A DNA stretch of 64,000 nucleotides from Bin80 sp965215475 (lineage in GTDB: Bacteria; Bacteroidota; Rhodothermia; Rhodothermales; Bin80). The stretch spans positions 1,984,001 through 2,048,000 of the forward strand of contig OZ244061.1 of the NCBI GenBank assembly GCA_965215475.1, read 5' to 3'. A program made the position numbers and the translations under genes. Every line of letters begins with the position of its first letter. Within the stretch, counting starts at the first letter, position 1. The notes beneath the pieces were generated by a model. It was given only the letters and a program-made list of their open reading frames with translations. It was not told the DNA's origin and made no database searches. Positions 1-8,543 of the stretch are shown here, one piece after another.

Positions 1-867
1 TAAGCGGGGCGTCTATTGTTGGGCGGGGATGTGAAGATTTACAGTTCGCCCCAATGGTGGGGCTTGGTTTCAATCCCCTGATAAGCGGGGCGTCTATTGT
101 TGGGTCTTTTCAGGAACGATCCCATCCAATAGATCCCGAACGTTTCAATCCCCTGATAAGCGGGGCGTCTATTGTTGGATGACAAATTTGATTCAAGTTA
201 CCAAGCCTAAATCAGTTTCAATCCCCTGATAAGCGGGGCGTCTATTGTTGGTATTGACGCTTACGCGTCAAGTGAAACAGCCAAATTTTGTTTCAATCCC
301 CTGATAAGCGGGGCGTCTATTGTTGGAATGATAATAATATTGATCTCTATTCATCGAGTGAGGTTGCGTTTCAATCCCCTGATAAGCGGGGCGTCTATTG
401 TTGGTGAAAACGGCAACAATATAGATGCATACGCATCTAGCGAGACCTGTTTCAATCCCCTGATAAGCGGGGCGTCTATTGTTGGATACTGAAGAGTCCC
501 TTCAGGCGGTTGCGAAGGCATTAGCGTTTCAATCCCCTGATAAGCGGGGCGTCTATTGTTGGTGTGTGATATGCCCGAATTTTCAGCCGTGTACAGACCT
601 GTGGTTTCAATCCCCTGATAAGCGGGGCGTCTATTGTTGGTCTGTATCATCTACGACAGCACGCAGAAGTTCGTCAAAGTTTCAATCCCCTGATAAGCGG
701 GGCGTCTATTGTTGGTTGGTACACAAATTGCTCCCGTTTAGCGCGAAGGCTCTGTTTCAATCCCCTGATAAGCGGGGCGTCTATTGTTGGTTCAGGCTTT
801 GGTCGAGCGTCCGAATGTCCGCAATACTCCGTTTCAATCCCCTGATAAGCGGGGCGTCTATTGTTGG
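1..867 (-). CRISPR. Type III-B CRISPR array, left end outside window
   Basis: Eleven complete 37-bp direct repeats plus a truncated copy at bases 1-22 alternate with eleven spacers of 36-44 bp. Complete repeats start at 67, 142, 215, 290, 368, 449, 526, 604, 679, 754 and 831 and look identical. Read on the minus strand each repeat ends in ATTGAAAC, the 8-nt 5' handle typical of type III crRNAs, and contains a CCCC/GGGG stem. This and the leftward cas operon imply transcription from right to left, with the leader at 868-1215 and the oldest spacers beyond the left edge. Three spacers (252-289, 327-367, 405-448) encode the same peptide motif. Confidence 0.98.
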
Positions 868-981
868 GGCAACGAATCCCTGTACATCTGACAATCTATC
901 CGAACAATTGTGCTAATATACAAATAGTTCATCAAATAAATAGAAGAAATTGCCCAGAACACCTTCTATGGATGTTTTTAT

Positions 982-1016
982 GTCCAATCCCCTCTTTGGC
1001 AGGGGCAGATAATAGT
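982..1016. repeat. Degenerate CRISPR-repeat-like segment in leader
   Basis: This stretch shares the CCAATCCCCT core, an AGGGG partner arm and a trailing ATAATAGTG-like tail with the CRISPR repeat, in the same orientation, about 115 bp outside the last true repeat. It could be a decayed repeat, a leader hairpin, or chance. Confidence 0.3.
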
Positions 1017-1151
1017 GCATGAAAATTGTGCTTTTGAATGATATAAAAACACATTTTCGTAACCCAAGAAAGTGAGACCATGTACAATAGCCTACTAGAT
1101 CTAAACTACGCACAGAACATGCGAAAATCACTGAATCCATATCCCCTGTGC

Positions 1152-1198
1152 AATTCGTAACCATTGGCTATACCAAGATCTTTTTCTGGTTACGAATT
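1152..1198. promoter_or_regulatory. 12-bp perfect inverted repeat downstream of cas2
   Basis: AATTCGTAACCA at 1152-1163 is matched by its exact reverse complement at 1187-1198, with 23 nt between the arms that contain a smaller TTGG/CCAA hairpin. It lies 17 bp past the cas2 stop codon. It could be a terminator for the leftward cas operon, although no U-tract follows, or a protein-binding site in the leader. Confidence 0.45.
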
Positions 1199-1215
1199 CA
1201 ATCCTATTAGATGAT

Positions 1216-1503
1216 CTAAACAATAAAAACCTGTTCATCACCAATGTCACGGATTCCGTCATTTACACCAAGATACAAACGTTTTGATTCGCATGTGTTG
1301 CACAGAAAATATACAACTACCCTATCTTCTGATATGTCTATCAATTCTTTTACTTGATTAAGACACTTCTCAAACATGGGTTGACTCACAACCATTTCAA
1401 AAACACTGTTCTGGACGCGATCTCCTATCGAATCGAGGTAATTGAATACTTTACGCCTGCGGGAATTATTACTTATGTCGTATGCAATGGCGTATCTCGG
1501 CAT
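1216..1503 (-). CDS. cas2: CRISPR-associated endoribonuclease-fold protein Cas2
   Basis: At 95 aa this has the usual Cas2 size. It opens with a ferredoxin-fold first strand ending in the conserved aspartate (YAIAYDIS, Asp9), followed by an RRRKVFNYL helix and the FEMVVS second strand. In the adaptation complex a Cas2 dimer bridges two Cas1 dimers and holds the prespacer. It is the last gene of the leftward cas operon, 8 bp after cas1, and lies directly before the leader and array. No disruption is visible, so with cas1 the locus should be able to acquire spacers. Confidence 0.95.
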   Translation of the reverse strand: MPRYAIAYDISNNSRRRKVFNYLDSIGDRVQNSVFEMVVSQPMFEKCLNQVKELIDISEDRVVVYFLCNTCESKRLYLGVNDGIRDIGDEQVFIV

Positions 1504-1511
1504 GATTTGCT

Positions 1512-2561
1512 TTATTCCTGAGAATAAGTCTCACCAAGACGAAGTGAACGATACGCACTATTTTTCCGTAAATGTGAAGCCAAAAAACCTACTTGATTAC
1601 GGATCAATGACTCAAGAGATAGACCACTCCTCAATCCGGGCAATGGCTCATCCAACATTACCTCCCATGCCCTGAAGAATACTCTCATTCCGCTACGGGT
1701 AAGCCTAATACCTCCACGTTCTGAATCTTCCTCAAAATGCTCTAAACGCAATTGCCTACGATTACACATCCGCAGTGTAAAACGATCTACTACAGGCGCC
1801 CGCAATTCTTCTACCAAATCCAGTGCCAAACTTGGACGGCCGGATCTACGCTGATGCATGAATCCGACATAAGGATCAAGATTCTGTGCCTCAACTATAC
1901 TTGCCAGTGTATTGGTCAAAATGGTATAACCCAATGATAACAGAGCGTTCACCGGATCTGGTGGAGGTCGACGCGCTCGACCATTAAAAGGAATGTGTCC
2001 ATCAAATCCAACCTTCAAACCATTGAAATAGGTTCGCGCAGATGACCCTTCATGCCCCAACAATGATGAGAGTTCGCTTACATTAGGTACCTGCTCCTCA
2101 TGGGATCTCAATTGAGTGAGAGCAGCTCCGAGTTCTGGATGATTCGAACGGTTTGATCTAATCGCCGACAATACCGAAATTGAATTGTGAATTTTGCCAG
2201 CCACGAATTCTTTCGCCAGAGTGAGTGCACAACTTGGATTAGTTGCCGCCGAGTACTGTGCCATGCGCAGATCTGCTGTACGTGAAAGCTCTGGTACCAT
2301 TCGACCCAGATAATCACCATTCCGCTTGAACCATGCAACAGGAATTCCCTGTTCTAGGCAAAATTGCATCGCATGACTGGTCATATGTACCCGCCCTACA
2401 ATTGCAATAAGCTCAATTCGATGCGGCTCTACTTCAGCCACTTGCCGAGTCTTGGTTGGTAGTGGACCACTACCATCTGGATCTTTGGATACAGTTACAA
2501 CAATAGACCCAGTAGAGAATCGTATTGTAGCACCAGGTTCTGTGATATACAGTGTTGGCAC
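1512..2561 (-). CDS. cas1: CRISPR integrase Cas1
   Basis: This 349-aa Cas1 has the N-terminal beta domain and C-terminal helical catalytic domain. The metal ligands can be placed at Glu171 (LLGHEGSSARTYF), His236 (VGFMHQ) and Asp248 (LALDLVEE), all present, so the integrase should be active. It inserts prespacers at the leader-proximal repeat. It starts 5 bp after the CARF effector stop and is followed 8 bp later by cas2. There is no reverse-transcriptase domain fused to it, unlike some type III Cas1 proteins, so any RNA-derived spacer uptake would need another enzyme. Confidence 0.97.
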   Translation of the reverse strand: MPTLYITEPGATIRFSTGSIVVTVSKDPDGSGPLPTKTRQVAEVEPHRIELIAIVGRVHMTSHAMQFCLEQGIPVAWFKRNGDYLGRMVPELSRTADLRMAQYSAATNPSCALTLAKEFVAGKIHNSISVLSAIRSNRSNHPELGAALTQLRSHEEQVPNVSELSSLLGHEGSSARTYFNGLKVGFDGHIPFNGRARRPPPDPVNALLSLGYTILTNTLASIVEAQNLDPYVGFMHQRRSGRPSLALDLVEELRAPVVDRFTLRMCNRRQLRLEHFEEDSERGGIRLTRSGMRVFFRAWEVMLDEPLPGLRSGLSLESLIRNQVGFLASHLRKNSAYRSLRLGETYSQE

Positions 2562-2566
2562 GATCC

Positions 2567-3907
2567 CTATTCAATGCTAAAATCTAAACTCCGAGCCACA
2601 GTGAGATATTCGCTCGCTTCGGAAAAGTCCCCCCGCAGAAAATCTACTAAATCATCAATTGAAGTACGAAGATCCTTAATCTGCTCGGCACTAGCTGCTG
2701 TAAATCCATGAATTAGCAGGCTCTCGTTCCGATTTTTTGTAAAGAATCTGTCTCTTTTCTCACTGAGTTTTATAAGACGCTTTCCCCTCGGATCGCCTAG
2801 ATGCTTCAGTAAACGAGCAACCTGAAGTCGACCTGCTATGGCAAATGATTCCTTGTTGGACGTTTTTCTGCCCAAGACTGACGAACCCTTATTCCTGAGA
2901 TATTCTCCAAACTGGATGATTTCCCTATCCTTCAAAGGCAATTGCCCACTATCATACCCTCTCTCAAAGAGGCAGTATTGGCCGATGAGTTCCAAAACGC
3001 GGTAACCCCGTACATAAGCATCCTCAAATAATCCATCACGGTAGCGGCGCTCGGCGTTGGCTAGTACGTCACAAGCTAATCTTTGGACATATTTCGCCGC
3101 TTCCTTAGCTTCTTGCCTTTTTATCCCAACTCCTAAGACTTCAAGCCAGTTGTGCATTTCAGGCGTTGGCTCATAGCAGCTGTCACCAAATAAATGCTGA
3201 CAACTACCAATCTGGTTCATCGCATCCTTATAATCAAAACGATCCCATGCACTGTATACTTTTGCTGCAGCACCAATCCCTTGTAATGATCTTCGAATGT
3301 TTTCTATGTACCCCATAGTTGCATTGGGTAAGTCATCTTGAAGCAAGAGAGAAATAGCTTCAAAACTGCCTCGCTGCATCAATCGCTCTGCCTGACTGAG
3401 AAGTCGTCTTGCATTAACCAACTGGGTATTAGTTTCCTCTATTTTTTCCGTGCCAGCTATGACCATGCCACGCGAGTCTCGCTCCTTTCCAGAAACATAT
3501 CTAATTCTGGGGATCTCCCATGAAATCCCTGCCATAAGAAGTGCGGCACTCATAGCCTTAGTTCCACGAGTAAAATCTAGTGTAATCTCTGACTTATCAA
3601 ACCCCTCATGCTTAATCAGTTTTTCGAGAATACTGTCAAAATGACCAAAGCATCTGTCTGCATCGGTTTCTATATCTTTATCCAGAGGTATGCAAACCAC
3701 ATTCCTGGCTTTCACTTGGCTCTTGATCGATTCAGCATTCTCTACCGTTTTCGCAGATGGGAGGAGAATGACTTTATCCCAATTTCCTTCGTCAATACTG
3801 GTCAACAAGGGCCGAAGTAACGACTGCTCCAAGTTATTATAATCTCCAGTCCCCACTGTTAAGACTAAAGCTTTTCTTCGAGTTTGATGCGGTTGTATGT
3901 TTTTCAT
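2567..3907 (-). CDS. CARF-HEPN ancillary ribonuclease, TIGR02710/Cas02710-like
   Basis: The 446-aa protein starts with a CARF (cyclic-oligoadenylate-binding) domain: the first strand and loop LVLTVGTG near residue 15 and the DFTRGTKAMSAALLMAG segment are typical of the TIGR02710 family. The C-terminal helical region carries an R-x6-H motif (Arg393, His400, followed by Gly), which fits a HEPN RNase site. The inferred role is to cut RNA when cyclic oligoadenylate made by Cas10 is bound. The ATG at 3907 is chosen over a TTG at 3916 because the GGAGG sequence lies 11-12 nt before it. It sits between the cmr genes and cas1. Family assignment is by motif, and HEPN activity is inferred. Confidence 0.85.
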   Translation of the reverse strand: MKNIQPHQTRRKALVLTVGTGDYNNLEQSLLRPLLTSIDEGNWDKVILLPSAKTVENAESIKSQVKARNVVCIPLDKDIETDADRCFGHFDSILEKLIKHEGFDKSEITLDFTRGTKAMSAALLMAGISWEIPRIRYVSGKERDSRGMVIAGTEKIEETNTQLVNARRLLSQAERLMQRGSFEAISLLLQDDLPNATMGYIENIRRSLQGIGAAAKVYSAWDRFDYKDAMNQIGSCQHLFGDSCYEPTPEMHNWLEVLGVGIKRQEAKEAAKYVQRLACDVLANAERRYRDGLFEDAYVRGYRVLELIGQYCLFERGYDSGQLPLKDREIIQFGEYLRNKGSSVLGRKTSNKESFAIAGRLQVARLLKHLGDPRGKRLIKLSEKRDRFFTKNRNESLLIHGFTAASAEQIKDLRTSIDDLVDFLRGDFSEASEYLTVARSLDFSIE

Positions 3908-3916
3908 ATTAAACAA

Positions 3917-6154
3917 TTACCTCCGCTTTGGCGGGCCTTTTTTCTTTTCCAAAGGTTTCCATCTGAAAGCAATTGTTGCTTCGTTTGCATGGTTTACAGT
4001 GACTTCAACTTTTTCTCCTGCACTGACGTCGGAAGGTGCGTTTAAAGGATCAACAAAACTTCCGATGAGTCCGCTGTCCGTATGCTTCGCCTTCCAATCG
4101 CCCTTCTTAGTTTTTTCGGCTACAAGATGAACTTCAATCTGGTCATTTGGACTTGGAAACCTTCTTTTTGGCTGGGCTGCTGCGGTTGTATGCTCATGTC
4201 GTACATGTGAACCGGGTCTTTGAATCCTACTCGCACTCTCTGCTTTCTTCTTTAACTCCGTTCCTGCAAAGTCACGTAAATCTCTGAGCACTTTTTCGCT
4301 TCGAGGCAACTTGTTGCTTGGAAATCCAATCATCCGAATCAATAACTTCCCTTGATGCTCTCGCGACAAGCTCCAGATCGCAGGAGATGCATGTCGATTG
4401 AGAGAATATTTGCTTCCAGTTCTTGGCATGCCGAGGTCCCCCCGGTCACGCCCTTCCTTCTTCAATTTTGCAACAAATTGCTGAAGCAACTGACCAACAA
4501 AATGGACAGCTACCTCGGGATAAATAGTTCCAGCAGGCATTTCCTTGAGAACAATGGCTTTTTTCAGTGCCGGTGATTGAACAGATCCATTTGACTTCAC
4601 TGAACAAACTTGCCGTAACTCTTCCCCAATTTTCTTACAGTCGTCAATGGAGCTAATCCCTTCAATCTTGACATCAGCAAATGAGCCAAAACCTTTGCGT
4701 GATTTTGACCCCGCACCGCCGAATTGTGTAAACAGCCAGAGAGCGGCATCAACCTGGCGTTGGATTACACTAGCAGTCAGCCGCATCCTATGCTGACCGT
4801 CGTTGTAGTATCCATCTCGCGTATTCACAATTATACCCCATTTGCTTCCTTCGGTGAGATACCCACGTCTTCTATCCCGCTCATCCATACCGTACGAAGC
4901 ATACGATAAGCCAAGAATTTGCCTCTGACCACCATGCCCACTACCCTGATTCTTGGGAAGCCAATTGTATTTGTTTTTATCGAAATGAACCGCCTGAGAT
5001 GAGTTTACCCTATCCAAATGTATACGAACAGGACTGCCAGTCTCTGTGTCTCCCCATATAGCAGCCTCTAAACGGCGGAGTATCTTCACGTCAACATGAT
5101 GGGCATGCATAGTGCGCCACCACCAGCGTAGAAGGCCTCGAAGCGTAGCGGGTCGAAGGTCACAATCCTGTTCCGCTTGATTTGCACCTGCCAAAAATGC
5201 CATTGAAATCAACTCCAACTCGTACTCCTTCCGAACAATCGCTGGACTTTCAAGCACAGACACCGGCTGATCAGTCACAAACCTACCATACCCCGCCGCA
5301 GTCTTGGCACCAGCACCTTCTACCATCAGTGCATCCCGAAGCCAACGGATTCCTTGCTCAACCAGGGAGCTCGATTGCCTCCTCCGATCAGTAACTGCAA
5401 ACTCGAACTCCACCCCTGCTCCGACAGCGAGAAAATAGACGGGGTTGGGATCCTCGGTGTCATCAGGAACTCCTCCCCGTTCACCCTGATAGTAAGCACT
5501 GTGATGACTGTTAACGATGTCCACTTCCAGACGTGGCCAATTTGAAGGCCATGCATCGTGGAAAACTAAGTGCCCTACCGCAGAGCCCTCTCGTAATGGG
5601 ATCTCCTTCGGTCGCCATCGAGAATCATTATTTTTTATCTTATGCTTTTCAGAATTTGGAGTATATCCGAATGCCTCCTCAATTAAATGCCAGGCCGCTT
5701 TCTTGTCAGATTGTGCAGGAGCCCAAACGGTTTCTGCCCACGCACGGGCCAACCCCTTTAATCCACTGCCAGGCAAGTACACAAACCCATAGATCGGATG
5801 CAATGCAATCCCTGCATTTTCCCATGTTCCAGGGTGCGATAAGTGCAATGTAAAAGCACCTTGATTTCGCATCGGTATTATGTGGGCTCCGAGCGCAGTA
5901 AGCATCTGTTTACGGCGCATATACAGCCTTTCCAATAAACTCCCATCACCGCGAAGCTGACAAACCCGATTCAGTGCTTTACGCTGAAATTCCATCATCT
6001 TACCTTGCACACCTGAACCCTCCTTTGGGAATTCCGAGAACTTATCAAGTACCAAACCAGCATGCATTTTGGATTGGTTGCTCAGCTCCCTTACCAAAGA
6101 ATACGTTTGGTTGGGAATCACAGGCCCGGCAGGAATCAGTTTAGGCGAACTCAT
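3917..6154 (-). CDS. Cmr6-Cmr1 fusion RAMP protein with extra C-terminal domain
   Basis: This 745-aa protein joins two Cmr subunits. Residues 1 to about 300 match Cmr6: the GFVYLPGSGLKGLARAW glycine-rich loop, the VDIVNSHHSAYY segment, and a final GAGAKTAAGYGRF. Residues about 308-500 match Cmr1: FLAGANQ, LRPATLRGLLRWWWR and FGGAGSKSRKGFGSF. A second Cmr1-type domain follows (RHASPAIWS near 587), then a Lys/Arg/Pro-rich linker and a short beta-rich, possibly OB-like segment at about 670-735. In known Cmr complexes Cmr1 and Cmr6 lie at the same end of the Cmr4 filament, so a fusion is structurally sensible. The ATG at 6154, 10 nt after AAGGAG, is preferred to 6184. It begins 1 bp after the cmr5 stop. 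Confidence 0.9.
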   Translation of the reverse strand: MSSPKLIPAGPVIPNQTYSLVRELSNQSKMHAGLVLDKFSEFPKEGSGVQGKMMEFQRKALNRVCQLRGDGSLLERLYMRRKQMLTALGAHIIPMRNQGAFTLHLSHPGTWENAGIALHPIYGFVYLPGSGLKGLARAWAETVWAPAQSDKKAAWHLIEEAFGYTPNSEKHKIKNNDSRWRPKEIPLREGSAVGHLVFHDAWPSNWPRLEVDIVNSHHSAYYQGERGGVPDDTEDPNPVYFLAVGAGVEFEFAVTDRRRQSSSLVEQGIRWLRDALMVEGAGAKTAAGYGRFVTDQPVSVLESPAIVRKEYELELISMAFLAGANQAEQDCDLRPATLRGLLRWWWRTMHAHHVDVKILRRLEAAIWGDTETGSPVRIHLDRVNSSQAVHFDKNKYNWLPKNQGSGHGGQRQILGLSYASYGMDERDRRRGYLTEGSKWGIIVNTRDGYYNDGQHRMRLTASVIQRQVDAALWLFTQFGGAGSKSRKGFGSFADVKIEGISSIDDCKKIGEELRQVCSVKSNGSVQSPALKKAIVLKEMPAGTIYPEVAVHFVGQLLQQFVAKLKKEGRDRGDLGMPRTGSKYSLNRHASPAIWSLSREHQGKLLIRMIGFPSNKLPRSEKVLRDLRDFAGTELKKKAESASRIQRPGSHVRHEHTTAAAQPKRRFPSPNDQIEVHLVAEKTKKGDWKAKHTDSGLIGSFVDPLNAPSDVSAGEKVEVTVNHANEATIAFRWKPLEKKKGPPKRR

Positions 6155-6155
6155 T

Positions 6156-6563
6156 CTAGTCGTTCTCCTTGATTTCAGCTTCACAGAAACGTGTCAACCA
6201 CTGCAAGTAAAGCATGACTTCCTCCGTTGCACGTCGAAGCAAATTCGCATCGTTTTCAATAATGGCCAAGAGTAATGCCGAACAGTCATTTGCACCTTCT
6301 GGTCTTTTGATAAGTTGTCGTTTTTCTATCAACCACTCGCCAAGCGCAATCAATAGACGGCTACGATAATCCCGATTGGCATCGCACCCGGAAGATTTTG
6401 CATAGACAAAACGGAGAGCCTGCCCAAGACCAGCAGTACGAATTCGAATGGGCAGACGCTTAACCTCTTTTGCAAAATCATCCTTGGCTTGACTTTTGCT
6501 CGCTTCCGCAACAACACTCCATGCATGACGAGCCCGCTGTTGTTCCAGAGTTACCTTTTTCAT
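6156..6563 (-). CDS. cmr5: Type III-B small subunit Cmr5
   Basis: This 135-aa all-helical protein opens with a Cmr5-like MKKVTLEQQRARHAW helix and contains the expected helical repeats (AGLGQALRFVYAKS, LLRRATEEVMLYLQWLTRF). Cmr5 forms the inner filament along the crRNA-target duplex opposite Cmr4. The start at 6563 gives a 4-bp ATGA overlap with the cmr4 stop. The open frame extends upstream to 6671, but that part lies inside cmr4 and has no Cmr5-like sequence. The gene ends just before the cmr6-cmr1 fusion. Confidence 0.93.
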   Translation of the reverse strand: MKKVTLEQQRARHAWSVVAEASKSQAKDDFAKEVKRLPIRIRTAGLGQALRFVYAKSSGCDANRDYRSRLLIALGEWLIEKRQLIKRPEGANDCSALLLAIIENDANLLRRATEEVMLYLQWLTRFCEAEIKEND

Positions 6564-7456
6564 GATATGAATTCTGTTTCTGGGAGAGCAATGTGAATCG
6601 CGCAGAAGCCTTTGCCTATGGTCTCGCCGGCACCAATCTGCAGGAACGCAATCTCCTGATCCTTCAGCCATCTCAGGATCTGATCTGGCGAGCGTTTGTA
6701 TCCTTTTCGGCGGCTCTGACTGCAGAGAACGAGCGCATATAGGAGCGTTTCGGCAGGAAGGTATTCCTCATAGAAGAGTGCACCCTTGCGTACACTCTTC
6801 TGTTCGTAGTCTAGTCCGATTCGAGCAACAACTCCCGTTGCGTTACGCACAAAATACGTAAAGTCATCATCGTGCAACACCACAAGATGATCCTGAAATC
6901 TCTCCCGGGTATTCTTATCTGCAATAGCTTGACTCAGCATTTCAAGATTCGTATCGTCATGGACAACCGAAAACTCAAACTCTTCAAGTATAATCTTGTC
7001 TTCTGTAACAAGTAGAGGACTATTCGCTGAACAAATGGCCTTGTCTTTCTCAGGTTTGGGAATGTGGCTCATTTGTGAACCTCCTATGATGCCACAATCC
7101 CGTGAGAATCGTTCAAGTACTGCTGGGCAAGTGATCCATGCAAATACCCCCATGAGCGAACGGACCGGAAAGGCTAAAATACGTGCATCTGTAACCGCCA
7201 GTGCGCCAGCATAATCCAAATCGGCCATCGTAGCTGGACCAAAGGCCGCTAATACATCAAGATCTTGATCATGCTGGTCATTTGAGCGAGTATTACATTC
7301 AGCTCGAAGAACCCCCTTCAGTGATGACCCCGCAATAATGGGCCAATCCGTATGACGCTCACGTTGCACTGGCAGATCGACTACACCAAGTGCAGTTCCA
7401 CCTCCTGGATGAAGTCCCGTAAGGGCATGCACGAACATTATTGCTTTATCTGACAT
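6560..7456 (-). CDS. cmr4: Type III-B backbone RNase Cmr4 (Cas7)
   Basis: This 298-aa RAMP protein carries the Cmr4 signature GVVDLPVQRE near residue 24. Asp27 aligns with the aspartate that catalyses target-RNA cleavage in the Cmr backbone. The glycine loop follows as IIAGSSLKGVLR, and a second conserved stretch GIIGGSQ occurs mid-protein. Multiple Cmr4 copies should polymerise on the crRNA and cut the target at 6-nt intervals. It overlaps cmr3 upstream by 11 bp and cmr5 downstream by 4 bp, showing translational coupling. The key residues are intact. Confidence 0.96.
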   Translation of the reverse strand: MSDKAIMFVHALTGLHPGGGTALGVVDLPVQRERHTDWPIIAGSSLKGVLRAECNTRSNDQHDQDLDVLAAFGPATMADLDYAGALAVTDARILAFPVRSLMGVFAWITCPAVLERFSRDCGIIGGSQMSHIPKPEKDKAICSANSPLLVTEDKIILEEFEFSVVHDDTNLEMLSQAIADKNTRERFQDHLVVLHDDDFTYFVRNATGVVARIGLDYEQKSVRKGALFYEEYLPAETLLYALVLCSQSRRKGYKRSPDQILRWLKDQEIAFLQIGAGETIGKGFCAIHIALPETEFIS

Positions 7457-8543
7457 ATCTCCAAGTACCTTTTAAGTAGTGCCCCCAACCGATGAGAGCA
7501 TCATCATGTTCAACCAATCCGCCTGAGAAATCCTCATTGCCGGGCAAGAAATAAACGGAACCGGCCCGAACCATAAATCGATTTGGCTTGGGGCCTCTCG
7601 AAGCCAAATCCCAACCAGAAATTCCATCGTACCCTGATACAGCCGCAGCGATGCATGGGAGCTTGCGTGGTTTCCAACCATCAAACCATGCCGGCGTGGT
7701 TAGAACCAATAGATTCCCATCACCATGACGATCCCCCATATTTGGGCATATTGTACCCGTATACTTTGAAATTTCAACACATTTTCCTTCACCACCAAAT
7801 TTCATCAGTAAGCCAGATTGGTTCAATGGGTTAATTATTTGGCTATCTCCCCGTACCTCGGCGCAAAATGAAACTTCTGACTTAAGTGACAGCATTCCGG
7901 CTGTATAAATCAAACTTTCTTTAACTGAATTAAGTTTTTCATCAATCCCAATCCCTACTCGACGATCAATCGTGTATAAATCCTCTGGATAGATGACATC
8001 TTTGATCTCTGGTTCACCCCCTTCAAGGTATGCTCGGATTCCATTTGAAGTCAGATAGCACTCGGGAAACGGCTTCGTTGATTCTCTTCCATGGTACCAA
8101 AGCGGAAGCATGCCTGATTCTTTTGACTGCCAACCTCGTGGTGGTGTTTGTAATGGATCCAAACGAATAATACGATCCGTTGTAGCTGATTGGGGCTTTT
8201 GCTTAATCAATTTTAGGTTTGCGGGGATGGGGAAAAGTACTTCTCCGTTTTTACATAACCAAGGCCCATTCACTGTAACCTCGCCAAGCATGCTAACCCT
8301 CTCCCCGAATCCATGGAGTGCTTGGTCAAATGATCCACTTTTCTTGACATATTCACCGAACTCCGCCAAATTAACGCCATGGGCTTCGAGTAGTAATGTG
8401 CGAATGGCACCTGCCAATGTCTGTGGCATCGGCAACCCTGAATTTGCTTGTCCCGATGGGCCAAATGGGCGAGCATCCCGGAAGAAAAGCGTATCAACGG
8501 GACGCAACGAAAGCCTGAGAATCTCAAGTGAATTACCCATCAT
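7446..8543 (-). CDS. cmr3: Type III-B subunit Cmr3 (Cas5-like)
   Basis: This RAMP subunit of about 365 aa starts with the characteristic Cmr3 stretch LRPVDTLFFRDARPFG, followed by MPQTLAGAIRTLLLEAHG and a C-terminal glycine-rich segment. With Cas10 it binds the crRNA 5' handle. The start is taken at the ATG at 8543, just inside the end of cmr2; a second in-frame ATG follows at 8540 and a longer reading from 8567 is possible, but the conserved region does not need it. It overlaps cmr2 and cmr4 by 11 bp each. Confidence 0.93.
   Translation of the reverse strand: MMGNSLEILRLSLRPVDTLFFRDARPFGPSGQANSGLPMPQTLAGAIRTLLLEAHGVNLAEFGEYVKKSGSFDQALHGFGERVSMLGEVTVNGPWLCKNGEVLFPIPANLKLIKQKPQSATTDRIIRLDPLQTPPRGWQSKESGMLPLWYHGRESTKPFPECYLTSNGIRAYLEGGEPEIKDVIYPEDLYTIDRRVGIGIDEKLNSVKESLIYTAGMLSLKSEVSFCAEVRGDSQIINPLNQSGLLMKFGGEGKCVEISKYTGTICPNMGDRHGDGNLLVLTTPAWFDGWKPRKLPCIAAAVSGYDGISGWDLASRGPKPNRFMVRAGSVYFLPGNEDFSGGLVEHDDALIGWGHYLKGTWRYVR

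Larger units (their letters stand above)
868..1215 (-). promoter_or_regulatory. CRISPR leader / cas2-array intergenic region
   Basis: AT-rich, gene-free 348 bp between the leader-proximal repeat and the cas2 stop codon. By the inferred crRNA orientation it is the leader holding the array promoter and the integration-directing sequence. It contains a 12-bp perfect inverted repeat (1152-1163 with 1187-1198) and a degenerate repeat-like segment (982-1016). The short open frame at 913-1164 has no recognisable protein features and is not called. The leader assignment is inferred from position and orientation. Confidence 0.7.

Noticed and set aside
351..916. Open frames running through the CRISPR array on both strands
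   Set aside because: They consist of translated repeats (such as FQSPDKRGVYCW) joined by spacers; a 37-bp repeat with variable spacers simply lacks stops in some frames.
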